Positions 47,701 through 57,696 of a DNA stretch of 64,000 nucleotides are shown here, in pieces; position 1 is the first letter of the stretch, and every line of letters starts with the position of its first letter. A program made the position numbers and the translations under genes. Location of the stretch: positions 1-64,000 of the forward strand of contig JAHHIC010000048.1 of NCBI GenBank assembly GCA_019359035.1. The letters are read 5' to 3'. Source of the DNA: Scytonematopsis contorta HA4267-MV1 (GTDB lineage: Bacteria; Cyanobacteriota; Cyanobacteriia; Cyanobacteriales; Nostocaceae). The notes beneath the pieces are model-generated. The model saw only the letters and a list, made by a program, of their open reading frames with translations, searched no databases and was not told the DNA's origin.

Positions 47701-50700
47701 GAACAAATACTGGCTCAAATCTGGCAAAAAGTTTTGGGAGTAATCAAAGTAGGACGCTTTGATAATTATTTTGTCTTAGGAGGAGATTCGATTCGCAGCA
47801 TTCGAGTTTGTTCTCTAGCAGAAGAAGAAGGATTAAAGATAGAACTTTCACAAATATTTTCTTTTCCCGTACTGGCTGATTTAGCTACAGCAATTTCCCT
47901 AGAAGCAGAAAAAACTGGCATCAATAAGCTCGAACAAGAGCAACCTTTCGCACAAATTGCTCCCGAAGATAGAGTAAAACTCGAACAGATGGGTGTAATG
48001 GATGCCTATCCCTTAGCGCAATTGCAAACTGGGATGCTTTTTCATAGCAATTACGCTGCCTATTCTACTGCCTATAACGACGTTTTTAGTTTTCGGATTC
48101 GCATTCCTTTTAATCTCGAAGTATGGCAGCAGGCTTATGACCAAATGTTAGCAAAACATCCTATTTTGCGGACGGTCTTTTACCTAGGAGAATTTAGCCA
48201 ACCATTACAAGTAATTCTTAATCAAGTCCTAAGCGAGATTCAATTTGCAGATTTAACCTCAGAGAGCGAATTAGGACAGGAAAACTACTTACAATCCTTT
48301 ATTATCCAAGAGCATCAAACTCAATTTGATTGGCAAAAAGCCCCACTAATTAGATTTCACCTTCATCTGCTTGATAGTAATCTGGTGCAAGCAACTTTAG
48401 CCATACACCATGCTATTCTCGACGGTTGGAGTCTGGCTAATTTTATTACCGAACTTACTACTTTATATTTTCATTTGCTTGAAGGCAAAGAAGAGCTTAG
48501 AGAAACTTTACCGCAGAACTTATCCTATGCTAAATTTATTGCTTTAGAAAGACAAGCTATTACCGACGTTAAACAAAGAGAATTTTGGCTTCTTCAACTA
48601 GCAGGAATTTCTTTTACTAGAATACCTCGTCTCCCCGAAACAAAGAAACCGGGAATGGGTAAAATCAATCTCACCTTAAACGATGAAGTTGCCCAAAAGT
48701 TGCGATTGCTAGCTCGTCAGTTAGGAGTTCCTCTTAAAACAATTCTGCTAGCAGTTCATTTACGGCTTCTTTCCTTCTGTGGGGGAGAGAATGAAGTAGT
48801 TACAGGATTGGTAACTAACGGCAGACCAGAAGTTGCAGATGGCGATCGCCTTTTAGGATTGTTCCTTAATACTATTCCTTTTCGCCTCGAAATTCCCAAT
48901 GGTTCTTGGCTTGACTTGATTCGTGCCACTTGGAACACCGAACAAAAATTAATGCCTTACCGTCGCTTTCCTTTAGCAGAAATACAAAAAATACATCAGA
49001 ATCAACCGCTTTACGAAAGTTCTTTTAACTTCGTCCATTTTCACGTTTATCAAGGACTGTTAGATTTTCCAGAGGTAGAGTTAATTGGAACACAATCTTT
49101 TGATGAAACCAATATTCCTTTTAGCGTCAGTTGGAACGAAGATGTTAGTACTCAAAAACTTAATTTTAATATAACTTATGACGGCAATGAATTTTGCGAG
49201 CCTCAAATAGAGACGATAGCCAATTACGTCTTAAGAATGTGTACTGTCTTAGCAGCCGATCCTGAAGCTAACTTTAACGCAGCCAAAATAATTACTTCAG
49301 CAGAGAAAAATGTAGTTTTTCCAGAAGAAGGCCGCTTAGAATTAACCCCCCCACCAACCGCATGGGTTCATGAAATATTCGCACAACTTGCAGCCACAAG
49401 CCCCAATTTACCTGCCGTTGCTTGTGAGGGGGAAATCTGGACAAGCAGCCAATTAAACCAAAAAGCCAACCAACTGGCAAGATTTTTGCGCCATCACGGT
49501 GTTGATGGGGAGTGCAATGTAGGCATCTGTATCGAACGCTCTTTAGAGATGGTTTGGGCAATTCTAGCAGTTGTCAAAGCGGGTGGTTGTTACGTACCCA
49601 TCAACCCCGACTATCCCGATGAGCGTATTAAATCGACTATCACAGATGCTCGAATTAAAATTATTCTCACCAGTTCTAATCTAGCGATAGATTATGGGGA
49701 TGAGTTTAAAAATAGAGTTATACCTTTAGACCTTTATAAAGACGAAATTGCCAGCTACTCAGCAGAAAACTTAGACATACAAATTCGGGGAGAAAACACA
49801 GCTTATATCATTTTTACCTCTGGTTCTACCGGAAAAGCCAAAGGGATTGCTATTTCTCATCATGCTTTAGCTCGGCATATGGAGTGGTTTATAAATACCT
49901 TTACTGTTAATAAAACTGACGTAATTTTGCAAAAAACTCCATTTAATTTTGATGCTTCTATGTGGGAATTTTGGGCAGCTTTAATGACTGGAGCTAAATT
50001 AATAATGGCTAAACCATCTGGTCATCAAGAGAGCAACTATCTTATTGAGACAATCAAAACCGAAAAAGTAACTTTGTTACAAGTAGTTCCTACTCTACTA
50101 GAAGTTCTGCTGCAAGAACCTGATTTTCCTAAATGTTCCAGTCTGAGATTAGTGTTTAGCGGAGGAGAAGCCTTAAAACAAAGAGTCTGGCAAAAGTTTC
50201 ATTCAACTCTACCCGTCCCTTTAATTAATCTTTACGGGCCAGCAGAAACAACTATTGACGTCGCTTATCACTTCTGTCGAGAGCGAGAATATACCGATAT
50301 TATACCCATTGGCAAGTCAGTACCCAATACTCGCTTGTACGTTTTAGATGTTAACTTTGAACCCTTACCGATTGGAACTCCTGGCGAACTTTTTGTTGCT
50401 GGAGAGCAATTAGCTCGCGGTTATTGGGATGCTCCTCAACTTACTGCAGCAAGTTTCTTACCCAATCCATTTTCCCATCTTCCTGGGAGTCGGATGTATA
50501 AAACTGGAGATATAGCCAGATATTTACCTGACGGTACGATAGAATTTCTCGGTCGTTTGGATCGACAAATGAAAATTAGGGGCTTTCGCATCGAACCAGG
50601 GGAAATCATAGCAGCGATTGAAACTCAATCTTGGGTCGTGCGTGCGGCAGTTAAAGCTATAGTTTTAGAAGAAGGAATAAATCGCTTAGTGGCTTATGTG

Positions 50701-53700
50701 GAGTTAAAACAAGCTCCCGATAATGCTCCCGATAATTGGCAAATAAAATTGCGTTCTGCACTCAAGCAAATTCTTCCCGATTTTATGATGCCATCGCTGT
50801 TCGTAGCGGTGCAGAATTGGCCTTTACTTACCAGCGGCAAAATCGATTTAAATGCTCTACCCCTACCAGAATTAGAAAATACGGCACTGCAAAAAAGTTA
50901 CGTTGCACCTCAAAACGAAACCCAAAGAATTTTGAGCGAAATTTGGGAACGAGTGCTGAGAATATCGCCTATTGGTATTGAGGACGATTTCTTTGAACTG
51001 GGGGGGGATTCACTCCTGGGTATGCAAATTGTTGCCAAGGCTCGTGCGGTTGGTCTTGATTTTACACCACAGGATTTATTTAACCATTCGAGAATAGCAG
51101 AACTAACTACCCAAATCAGGCACTCTACAACTGTAGCCAATATTAATATAATTCCTGTTAATGGCGAGATTCCCCTTACCCCGATTCAGGAATGGTTCTT
51201 TAAACAACCCATTATTCATCCCGAACATTGGAATCAGGCAATTATACTCAATTTAAAGCAACGATTCCCTATCGAGCAATTAGAAAATACTTTGCTGCAA
51301 ATTGCCAAAAAACACCCAGCCTTTAGCTTGCGATTCTCCAAAACTGCCATTGGTTGGAAACAGCAATTAGTAGCAGAATCAAATTTATTGGATTTTCATC
51401 AAATCAACCTTAGAACAACCCCCGATACAGAACTCTCAACACAAATTACGACCATTGCTAGCGAATTTCAGACTCAACTAAATTTAGAAAACGGCCCTTT
51501 ATTTAAAGCAGTTCATTTTCAGACCAAAACACAAGATAAACTATTGCTGATTATTCATCATTTAATCGTAGATGGAGTATCTTGGCGCCTTATTTTACAA
51601 GACCTAGCAATCTCTGAGGAGGTCATACCCACCAAATTTGTCGGATTTGCTCAATGGGCCTTGCAGCTTGAATGTTTAAGTCAGGATTACCAAAATCAAG
51701 AAAATTTGCATTTCTGGCAGCAACAAAGGGTAGATAATCCCTCTTTACCTTTAGATTTTCCTGACAATTTGTTAGAAAATAAAGAAGCTTCCGTCGGAGA
51801 AATTCTATGTAATTTTAGCAAGCAGGAAACCGCTAGTTTACTTTACGAACTACCTCGCACTTGCCAAGCTAAAATTCAGGAATCTTTATTAACAGTGTTG
51901 CTAGCAGCAGTAACCGATTGGACTAATCGCTCATCCATGGTAATTGCCCTAGAAAGTCACGGACGAGATAGTGATTTAAGTAACCTTGAAGTTTTTGATG
52001 CGGTAGGATGGTTTACTTGCCTTTTCCCCTTGCGATTAGAAAAAAGCAGCAATAACCACCTAGCTAACCTGGCAATAGTCAAAGAGCAGTTTCAGAAACT
52101 ACCCTACAACGGATTAGATTACGAAATACTGAGCCGTCAACCGCAATTGGCTGATACTTTGCCGCCAATTCCTCAAGGTATCATCTTTAACTATTTAGGA
52201 CAATTCGACGATAATTTTCCCACAACTGCACCATTCTCCCCTGCTGACGAAGATACAGGCTTTTCTCGGAATCCAGAAGCAATACGTCCGTTTCAATTAG
52301 AAATTATTGGCTTAATCGTAAACGGAAAACTACAAATCCGCTTTGTCTACAGCAAAAATTTACATCACCAAGCAACCATTGAAAAGTTTGCAGATAACTT
52401 TTATCAACATTGTCTTGCTTTATTAACTGCAAGTCATTTGCAACAAGATAATTCCACTTTGCCAGAAGTAGAAAACACAGAAATAGAAAACACAGAAATA
52501 GAAAACACAGAAGTAGAAGACATTTATCCCCTGACACCCGTACAAGAGGGAATGCTATTTCATAGCAACTACAAATCTTCAAACGGCCTTTATTTGCAGC
52601 AGTTAATCGGTGAAATTGAGGGAATTGTAGATACCGCAGCCTTTCAAAAAGCTTGGCAGTGCTGCGTTGAGCGCCACCCTAGCCTGCGTGCTGCTTTTAT
52701 TTGGCGAGATTTACCCCAACCTCAGCAGCAAATTCAATCACGAGTAACTTTGCCTTTTGTTTCTCAAGATTGGTCTGACACCAAAAAAGACGAAATCGAG
52801 AAAAAATGGGCTAAATTGCTAGACACAGACCGTCAACAGGATTTTTCTCTGGAAACAGCTCCCTTAATGCGGTTCGTGTTAGTGAAACTCGAACAGAGAA
52901 AATGGCGATTTTTATGGACTCACCATCATCTACTTTTAGATGGATGGTCTTTGCCAATTGTTTTTCGCGACGTTATCGCATTTTACCAGACAGAAACCGC
53001 AGGAATACCCTATCGACAGCCTCAACCACCCCTTTATCGCAAATTTATCCATTGGTTGCAGCAACAAAAATCTACTTCGGTTGAGTCTTTTTGGAAATTG
53101 ACCATGAAGGGTTTGTCAGGAGCAACCAGTTTAGGATTAAATGCTACCTCAACAGAAGATAAAACCTACTCTCAAACCTTATCTCAACAAACCTATGCCC
53201 AGCTTAAAAGCACTGCCCGCAAGTATCGAGTTACAGTTAACGTTCTAGTACAGGCTGCTTGGAGTATTCTTTTAAGCAAATATAGCGGTTCTGAAGATGT
53301 AGTTTACGGTATTACGGTATCGGGACGTCCTCCAGAATTGGCAAACTCCGAAGAAATGGTCGGTCTGTTTATTAATACCTTACCCTTGCGACTACAATTA
53401 AATAATGCTCAACCTCTCCTCGATTGGTTGCCAACAATTCGCGATCGCCAGTTGGAAATCAATCAATATTCCTTTAGTCGTTTGGTAGATATTCAAGGCT
53501 GGAGCGAAATTCCTCGCGGACAACCTTTGTTTGAGTCGATTCTCGTTTACGAAAATTATCCAATCGCAGATAATTTGGAAGAAAATACCGAAGATTTGGC
53601 AATAGTTTCAGTTCGTTCTTTAGAGAAAAACAATTATCCCGTTACTGTTTATGCCTTACCCGGACAAGAAATGAGCATTAAAATTGCCTACCAACAAGGA

Positions 53701-55713
53701 GTCGGTAGCCCTCATCAGCAACAACAACAACTCGATAATTTCATCCATGTTCTCGAAAAAATAGCCGCTCCAGAACTGGAATTTGTCGGAGAAATAGGAC
53801 TATCAAAAACTCAACCAAAACCAGCAAGTAAACAAGTTAGTTCAAATCCCTCAGAAGAACCAGCAATCACCGTCAACGAACTTTTTAGCCGACAAGCCTC
53901 TTTAACTCCGGATGCTCCAGCAGTTCTCTCAGGAAGAACCTGGTTAACTTACGCCGAACTAGAACATCAATCCAACCAGGTAGCCCATCACCTTCTTCTG
54001 TTGGAAATAAAACCAGAAACTCCAGTAGCAGTATGTTTGGAGCGTCACTCCAAGCTTCTTGTTGCCCTGTTCGGTATTCTCAAAGCCGGAGCAGCCTTCG
54101 TCCCTCTCGACCCCACATTTCCTCGCGAGCGCCTAAATTACATGCTCTCGGATAGTGGTGCAGCAGTTATTATCACCGAAACAAGTATTGCTCCTGAAAT
54201 TCCTCAATCTTCAGCATCGATACTTTTAATCGACTCGGAAGAATTGACAGTTGCAGAAGCAGAGCCTACGCTACCAGTAATTCCCCATAGCGACCATTTA
54301 GCTTACATAATTTATACTTCTGGTTCTACGGGACAACCCAAGGGGGTTCAAATATCTCACAGTTGTTTGGTTAATTTCCTCCTCAGTTTCCAAAAACAAC
54401 CCGGAATTACCGAAGCTGATACTTTAGTCGGAGTGACCACTTTATCCTTCGATATTTCTCTGCTAGAATTATTTCTACCTTTAATATCTGGAGCGCGTCT
54501 AGTCATAACAGATCGCGAAACCGCTAGAGATGGAGGGAAATTGGCTGGATTGCTAAAATCTTCTGGAGCAACAGTAATGCAAGCAACTCCAGCCACTTGG
54601 AGACTGCTTCTAACAGCCGACTGGCAACCCAAACTTCCCTTCAAAGCTTTTTGTGGTGGAGAAGCCATGCCCGTAGAACTAGCAACATCTTTACTTAAAC
54701 TTGGAGTAGAGTTATGGAATGTTTACGGCCCGACTGAAACCACTATCTGGTCTGCTGTTCAGGAAGTTAAACAGCCAGAAGACTCAATTTCAATTGGTCG
54801 GGGTATTGCCAAAACTTCTCTCTATATTCTCGATTCTGCAGGTCATCCCGTTCCATTCGGGGTTGTAGGGGAGTTATTTATTAGCGGAAGTGGACTGGCA
54901 AGAGGTTATCGTAACAAATCCGACCTGACCGCAGAACGGTTTGTTCCCAATCCTTTTGCAAGCCAACCAGGAGAGCGAATGTATTGCACTGGCGATTTGG
55001 CTAGGTTTTTAAGCGATGGAACAATAGAATTTTTGGGGAGACTCGATTTTCAGACAAAAGTTCGTGGTTTTCGTATCGAACTCGGAGAAATTGAAACTGT
55101 CTTAGAAACTCATCCCAGTATCTCCCAAGCGATTATATCGGCAATAGCAAACGACTCCGGAGATAAGCGCTTGGTTGCTTACTTGGTGGCTACATCCTCC
55201 GGAGAACAACCCAGTCCCGAAGCTCTGCGAGCATACTTGTCAAATAAACTGCCCGATTATATGCTCCCATCTGCTTGGATATTCCTTGAGCGGATGCCTT
55301 TAACTTTCAATCAAAAGGTTGACCGTCGTGCTTTGCCTATCCCTTCTGTCCCAGATACTACAGCTAATTACATAGCACCTAAAAATGTTATAGAAGAAGC
55401 ACTGGTAATGATTTGGGAAGAAATTCTCCAAGTTCAAAAAATAGGAGTTAAAGACAACTTCTTTGAACTGGGGGGACATTCTTTAATAGCTGCCCAAATT
55501 TACGCTCGGATTGAGACAATTTTTGCAATTAATCTTTCTTTGGGAGAGTTATTTGAATCTCAAACAATTGAAAAAATAGCAGAGCTTTTTGTAAGTAGAG
55601 AAACGCAAACTGGACAGAGTGAAAAAACAGCTAAAGTATTTTTACGAATGAAAAAAATGAATCCGGAAGAAAAAGCTGAATTTTTACAAAATAGAAAACA
55701 CCAAGCTAACTAA
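44713..55713 (+). CDS. NRPS: C-A(Thr)-T-C-A(Gln)-T-E-C-A(Gly)-T
   Basis: A1 DFWNIGMVHK (Thr); second C MDAYPLAQLQTGMLFHS with HHAILDGWS; A2 DAWQFGLIDK (Gln); E HHLIVDGVSW; C HHHLLLDGW; A3 DILQFGVIWK (Gly-like); T GGHSLIAAQ. The likely start is the ATG at 44740. Confidence 0.95.
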   Translation: MTKNFYKKTMNVNLKEKIVDILPLTPLQKGLLFHSLYEPESAVYFQQLNCRLEGNVSVEAVNQAWQTLINRHQILRTAIIIKGQKEPVQIVFKDLDFQIEQQDWSSLSQEAIDKHLEEFLAADRRRGFVLDRPPLMRVSLIRLSQTSWQLVWSHHHVLLDGWSQTPLMQEFLHLHRAVQQGKDISLPSVRPYKDFLVWLKQKNPHDEENFWRSYMKGFSSHTPLIMMPARQQNKNKDKAELKLKLNSAETALIQKLARHCHITLNTFIQGTWAILLNRYSRSEDIVFGITVAGRPTELRGIERTVGAFINTLPLRVLVSGAERLDHWLQMLQQKQVEMHKFEYSSLSSIQGWSDVPRGQPLFESLLVFENFPVDKSLKAEDFGLDVTKISSWETTHYPLTMVVISEDELLFKLTYSSESFDSSGMELLLQQWKNLLINAANNHEGLLSSLSLFSSRELPIAAKPQTEIKSEWATLASRFATIASKYSRRVALAWGEKNLTYEEIDILSNQIARFLQKQGIESEKRVVLCLERSWELIVAMLGVVKAGGVYVPVDPVFPAQRIEFIISDCQAELILTNTTLASLLPKTVPVICLDRENAPYKQVSKEPVVATSLQPENGAYIIYTSGSTGQPKGVLVTQNNVTRLFSSTEHWFEFNCQDVWTFFHSCAFDFSVWEIWGALLYGGRLEIVSYQVRRDPKRFLELIRSRQVTVLNQTPSAFAQLLLAEEQSPTLEPTTLRLIIFGGEALNLSTLQPWFKRHPEAATRLINMYGITETTVHVTYRPISHQDVKNNSASVIGQPIPDLSLYVVDANGNLLPPGVAGEMYVSGAGVARCYLNRPEENALRFAPDSFSGDDNKRLYRTGDLGRCLPDGDIEYLGRIDQQVKIRGFRIEIGEIEAAISRLPEIKKNIVLVRNYANQEKHLIAYLVCSTDNKPTIESLRAHLQQHLPDYAIPSYFVYLEQLPLTTNGKVDYQALPEPKMDRANLSTTFVAPVTKEEQILAQIWQKVLGVIKVGRFDNYFVLGGDSIRSIRVCSLAEEEGLKIELSQIFSFPVLADLATAISLEAEKTGINKLEQEQPFAQIAPEDRVKLEQMGVMDAYPLAQLQTGMLFHSNYAAYSTAYNDVFSFRIRIPFNLEVWQQAYDQMLAKHPILRTVFYLGEFSQPLQVILNQVLSEIQFADLTSESELGQENYLQSFIIQEHQTQFDWQKAPLIRFHLHLLDSNLVQATLAIHHAILDGWSLANFITELTTLYFHLLEGKEELRETLPQNLSYAKFIALERQAITDVKQREFWLLQLAGISFTRIPRLPETKKPGMGKINLTLNDEVAQKLRLLARQLGVPLKTILLAVHLRLLSFCGGENEVVTGLVTNGRPEVADGDRLLGLFLNTIPFRLEIPNGSWLDLIRATWNTEQKLMPYRRFPLAEIQKIHQNQPLYESSFNFVHFHVYQGLLDFPEVELIGTQSFDETNIPFSVSWNEDVSTQKLNFNITYDGNEFCEPQIETIANYVLRMCTVLAADPEANFNAAKIITSAEKNVVFPEEGRLELTPPPTAWVHEIFAQLAATSPNLPAVACEGEIWTSSQLNQKANQLARFLRHHGVDGECNVGICIERSLEMVWAILAVVKAGGCYVPINPDYPDERIKSTITDARIKIILTSSNLAIDYGDEFKNRVIPLDLYKDEIASYSAENLDIQIRGENTAYIIFTSGSTGKAKGIAISHHALARHMEWFINTFTVNKTDVILQKTPFNFDASMWEFWAALMTGAKLIMAKPSGHQESNYLIETIKTEKVTLLQVVPTLLEVLLQEPDFPKCSSLRLVFSGGEALKQRVWQKFHSTLPVPLINLYGPAETTIDVAYHFCREREYTDIIPIGKSVPNTRLYVLDVNFEPLPIGTPGELFVAGEQLARGYWDAPQLTAASFLPNPFSHLPGSRMYKTGDIARYLPDGTIEFLGRLDRQMKIRGFRIEPGEIIAAIETQSWVVRAAVKAIVLEEGINRLVAYVELKQAPDNAPDNWQIKLRSALKQILPDFMMPSLFVAVQNWPLLTSGKIDLNALPLPELENTALQKSYVAPQNETQRILSEIWERVLRISPIGIEDDFFELGGDSLLGMQIVAKARAVGLDFTPQDLFNHSRIAELTTQIRHSTTVANINIIPVNGEIPLTPIQEWFFKQPIIHPEHWNQAIILNLKQRFPIEQLENTLLQIAKKHPAFSLRFSKTAIGWKQQLVAESNLLDFHQINLRTTPDTELSTQITTIASEFQTQLNLENGPLFKAVHFQTKTQDKLLLIIHHLIVDGVSWRLILQDLAISEEVIPTKFVGFAQWALQLECLSQDYQNQENLHFWQQQRVDNPSLPLDFPDNLLENKEASVGEILCNFSKQETASLLYELPRTCQAKIQESLLTVLLAAVTDWTNRSSMVIALESHGRDSDLSNLEVFDAVGWFTCLFPLRLEKSSNNHLANLAIVKEQFQKLPYNGLDYEILSRQPQLADTLPPIPQGIIFNYLGQFDDNFPTTAPFSPADEDTGFSRNPEAIRPFQLEIIGLIVNGKLQIRFVYSKNLHHQATIEKFADNFYQHCLALLTASHLQQDNSTLPEVENTEIENTEIENTEVEDIYPLTPVQEGMLFHSNYKSSNGLYLQQLIGEIEGIVDTAAFQKAWQCCVERHPSLRAAFIWRDLPQPQQQIQSRVTLPFVSQDWSDTKKDEIEKKWAKLLDTDRQQDFSLETAPLMRFVLVKLEQRKWRFLWTHHHLLLDGWSLPIVFRDVIAFYQTETAGIPYRQPQPPLYRKFIHWLQQQKSTSVESFWKLTMKGLSGATSLGLNATSTEDKTYSQTLSQQTYAQLKSTARKYRVTVNVLVQAAWSILLSKYSGSEDVVYGITVSGRPPELANSEEMVGLFINTLPLRLQLNNAQPLLDWLPTIRDRQLEINQYSFSRLVDIQGWSEIPRGQPLFESILVYENYPIADNLEENTEDLAIVSVRSLEKNNYPVTVYALPGQEMSIKIAYQQGVGSPHQQQQQLDNFIHVLEKIAAPELEFVGEIGLSKTQPKPASKQVSSNPSEEPAITVNELFSRQASLTPDAPAVLSGRTWLTYAELEHQSNQVAHHLLLLEIKPETPVAVCLERHSKLLVALFGILKAGAAFVPLDPTFPRERLNYMLSDSGAAVIITETSIAPEIPQSSASILLIDSEELTVAEAEPTLPVIPHSDHLAYIIYTSGSTGQPKGVQISHSCLVNFLLSFQKQPGITEADTLVGVTTLSFDISLLELFLPLISGARLVITDRETARDGGKLAGLLKSSGATVMQATPATWRLLLTADWQPKLPFKAFCGGEAMPVELATSLLKLGVELWNVYGPTETTIWSAVQEVKQPEDSISIGRGIAKTSLYILDSAGHPVPFGVVGELFISGSGLARGYRNKSDLTAERFVPNPFASQPGERMYCTGDLARFLSDGTIEFLGRLDFQTKVRGFRIELGEIETVLETHPSISQAIISAIANDSGDKRLVAYLVATSSGEQPSPEALRAYLSNKLPDYMLPSAWIFLERMPLTFNQKVDRRALPIPSVPDTTANYIAPKNVIEEALVMIWEEILQVQKIGVKDNFFELGGHSLIAAQIYARIETIFAINLSLGELFESQTIEKIAELFVSRETQTGQSEKTAKVFLRMKKMNPEEKAEFLQNRKHQAN

Positions 55714-55864
55714 CTAACTAAATAGTTTTAGTTAGAATGATTTTTATCAAAACTAGAACTTACGCAAATGGCACAATGTAAAGATTCATAGTTGGTCTTT
55801 GTATATGATGCTTATCCATAGTTTGTTTGAAGATTTTTAGTTAGTTTTTTGATAATTGTAACTT

Positions 55865-56755
55865 TTGTTTACAAAATATTTACAAGGTCAAATAGTCATG
55901 TCTAAAATTAGCATTGTTAGCTCAATTTACAACGCAGAAAAGTATATTGCAAGAGCAATTGAAAGCGTAATAGCTTCAAGTTTTACAGATTGGGATTATG
56001 TAATTGTAGATGACGGTAGCACCGATAACTCAACAGAAATTATTTTAGATTATGTCAAAAAAGAACCACGTTTACAATTAATTAAACAGCCAAATCGTGG
56101 TGTTTGCAATGGGCGTAATAACGGTTCTAAAGCTTGTAATACTGAGTCGGAATATTTAATGTTCTTGGATGGAGATGACTGTATTGAACCAGAAATGTTG
56201 GAGATAATGATTAAATACCTTGACCAATATCCTCACGTTGGCTTGATTTACAGCGATTCATGGCTTATTGATAGTAAAGATAGGATTTTAAATTTAGAAT
56301 CATCTTCTCTAGTGCCAAGATTTTTTCCATCCCCAGATGGAAGATTTGAAGAAGTTCCTGATTATATTCCAGAAACTCCTTTTTTCTCAATTGCTACCGG
56401 AATATGTAGAGAAACCGGACCAGTTTTACGTAAGTCTATTTATAGAGAAACATCTGGGTGGCCTGAGTGGTTAGGACAAGGGTATGAAGGAGTGGATTTA
56501 TTTATGCAGATGGCATTACTAAGTGATGTTCATTTTATACCCAAGAAGTTGTATAAATATCGGCAGCATGAGACACAGTCACATAAATCACTAGACGACG
56601 AATCTCACGTAGAAAAACTTATTGCCAAGTGGAAACAAGCAAAAGGACTAACATTAGAGCAACAAGCGAAGATAACTCAAGTGATAGAGTACATACCTGC
56701 TTATCATGAATTGTTGCTTGCTCGTGATAAATTATATCTAAGTGTCCAACTTTAA
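55865..56755 (+). CDS. Family 2 glycosyltransferase
   Basis: ISIVSSIYNAEKYIARAIESVIASSFTDWDYVIVDDGSTDNS...LMFLDGDDCIEPEML. The likely start is the internal MSKISIV. Confidence 0.93.
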   Translation: MFTKYLQGQIVMSKISIVSSIYNAEKYIARAIESVIASSFTDWDYVIVDDGSTDNSTEIILDYVKKEPRLQLIKQPNRGVCNGRNNGSKACNTESEYLMFLDGDDCIEPEMLEIMIKYLDQYPHVGLIYSDSWLIDSKDRILNLESSSLVPRFFPSPDGRFEEVPDYIPETPFFSIATGICRETGPVLRKSIYRETSGWPEWLGQGYEGVDLFMQMALLSDVHFIPKKLYKYRQHETQSHKSLDDESHVEKLIAKWKQAKGLTLEQQAKITQVIEYIPAYHELLLARDKLYLSVQL

Positions 56756-56887
56756 CTTTGTAGTTGGTCAAAATGAAAAAATTACTTGTAACTGACTAGT
56801 CAATTCTTAACCATCAGTGACAGGTAAAGGGTAGTCTTAATTTTGTGTAATTAATTTTGTTTAACTACTTACCAGAGCGTCTAAATT

Positions 56888-57649
56888 ATGAGCAAGATTC
56901 CCAAAATTATTCATCAGATTTATTACCAAGGCGAAGCAGCTATTCCGCGAAAATATATTCCTTATCGCCAAACTATTTTAGACCTTCATCCTGACTGGGA
57001 CTATTATTTTTGGGATGATAAGCAATGCCGAAACTTTCTCCAAGAAAATTACCCTTGGTTTTTAGAAGTGTATGATTCTTATCCATATCTCATTCAACGT
57101 TGTGATGCCGTTCGCTATTTTCTCCTATATCACTATGGAGGTTTTTATATAGACTTGGACATAGAATTTCTCAAATCCATAGACGATTTGTTAGAAGACT
57201 ATGAGTTAATTCTTTCAAAACTTATAGGCTTTAGTAACGCTATCATGGGTAGTACTGCCAAACATCCACTTTGGCCGAAAGTTTTTCAAGAATTAGATAA
57301 ACGTAAATCAGGAATACGCCAAAAAATTAATCCATTTATTTTATTTGGGAACAGGGAAAATTCCGTATGCTATAGCACCGGTCCTCTATTATTAAACGAT
57401 TGCATAGTCGCAGAAAAATACCACGAAAAAAGTACAGTTCGTGTTTGTCCTGGATATATTTTTGAACCAGATGCACCAATGGAAATAAATGGAAAAATCG
57501 TCAAATGGAAAGACAAAAAAATGTCCTATTCTATTCATCATATGACTGGTGGATGGCTTTCACCATACAGTAAATTAATCAGTTGGATTTTTGACATTTT
57601 TGCCAACATATATTGGGAAGTTAGTGGATTAGTTAGTCAAAATAAATAA
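56888..57649 (+). CDS. Glycosyltransferase with DxD sugar-binding region (OCH1/capsular type)
   Basis: IPKIIHQIYYQGEAAIPRKY...RCDAVRYFLLYHYGGFYIDLDIEFLKSIDDLL. Confidence 0.9.
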   Translation: MSKIPKIIHQIYYQGEAAIPRKYIPYRQTILDLHPDWDYYFWDDKQCRNFLQENYPWFLEVYDSYPYLIQRCDAVRYFLLYHYGGFYIDLDIEFLKSIDDLLEDYELILSKLIGFSNAIMGSTAKHPLWPKVFQELDKRKSGIRQKINPFILFGNRENSVCYSTGPLLLNDCIVAEKYHEKSTVRVCPGYIFEPDAPMEINGKIVKWKDKKMSYSIHHMTGGWLSPYSKLISWIFDIFANIYWEVSGLVSQNK

Positions 57650-57696
57650 ATAACTTTTCTTGATTATCTAACTTTTCCAGGACTCTTGGCAGTTCT

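Noticed and set aside
18178-55713. Many short antisense ORFs inside the PKS/NRPS genes
   Set aside because: Expected by chance in 37 kb of coding sequence. Similar antisense ORFs recur at paralogous A, T and E domains (e.g. 27339-27617 vs 38242-38520; 28485-28733 vs 39388-39636), which only reflects the sense-strand duplication.
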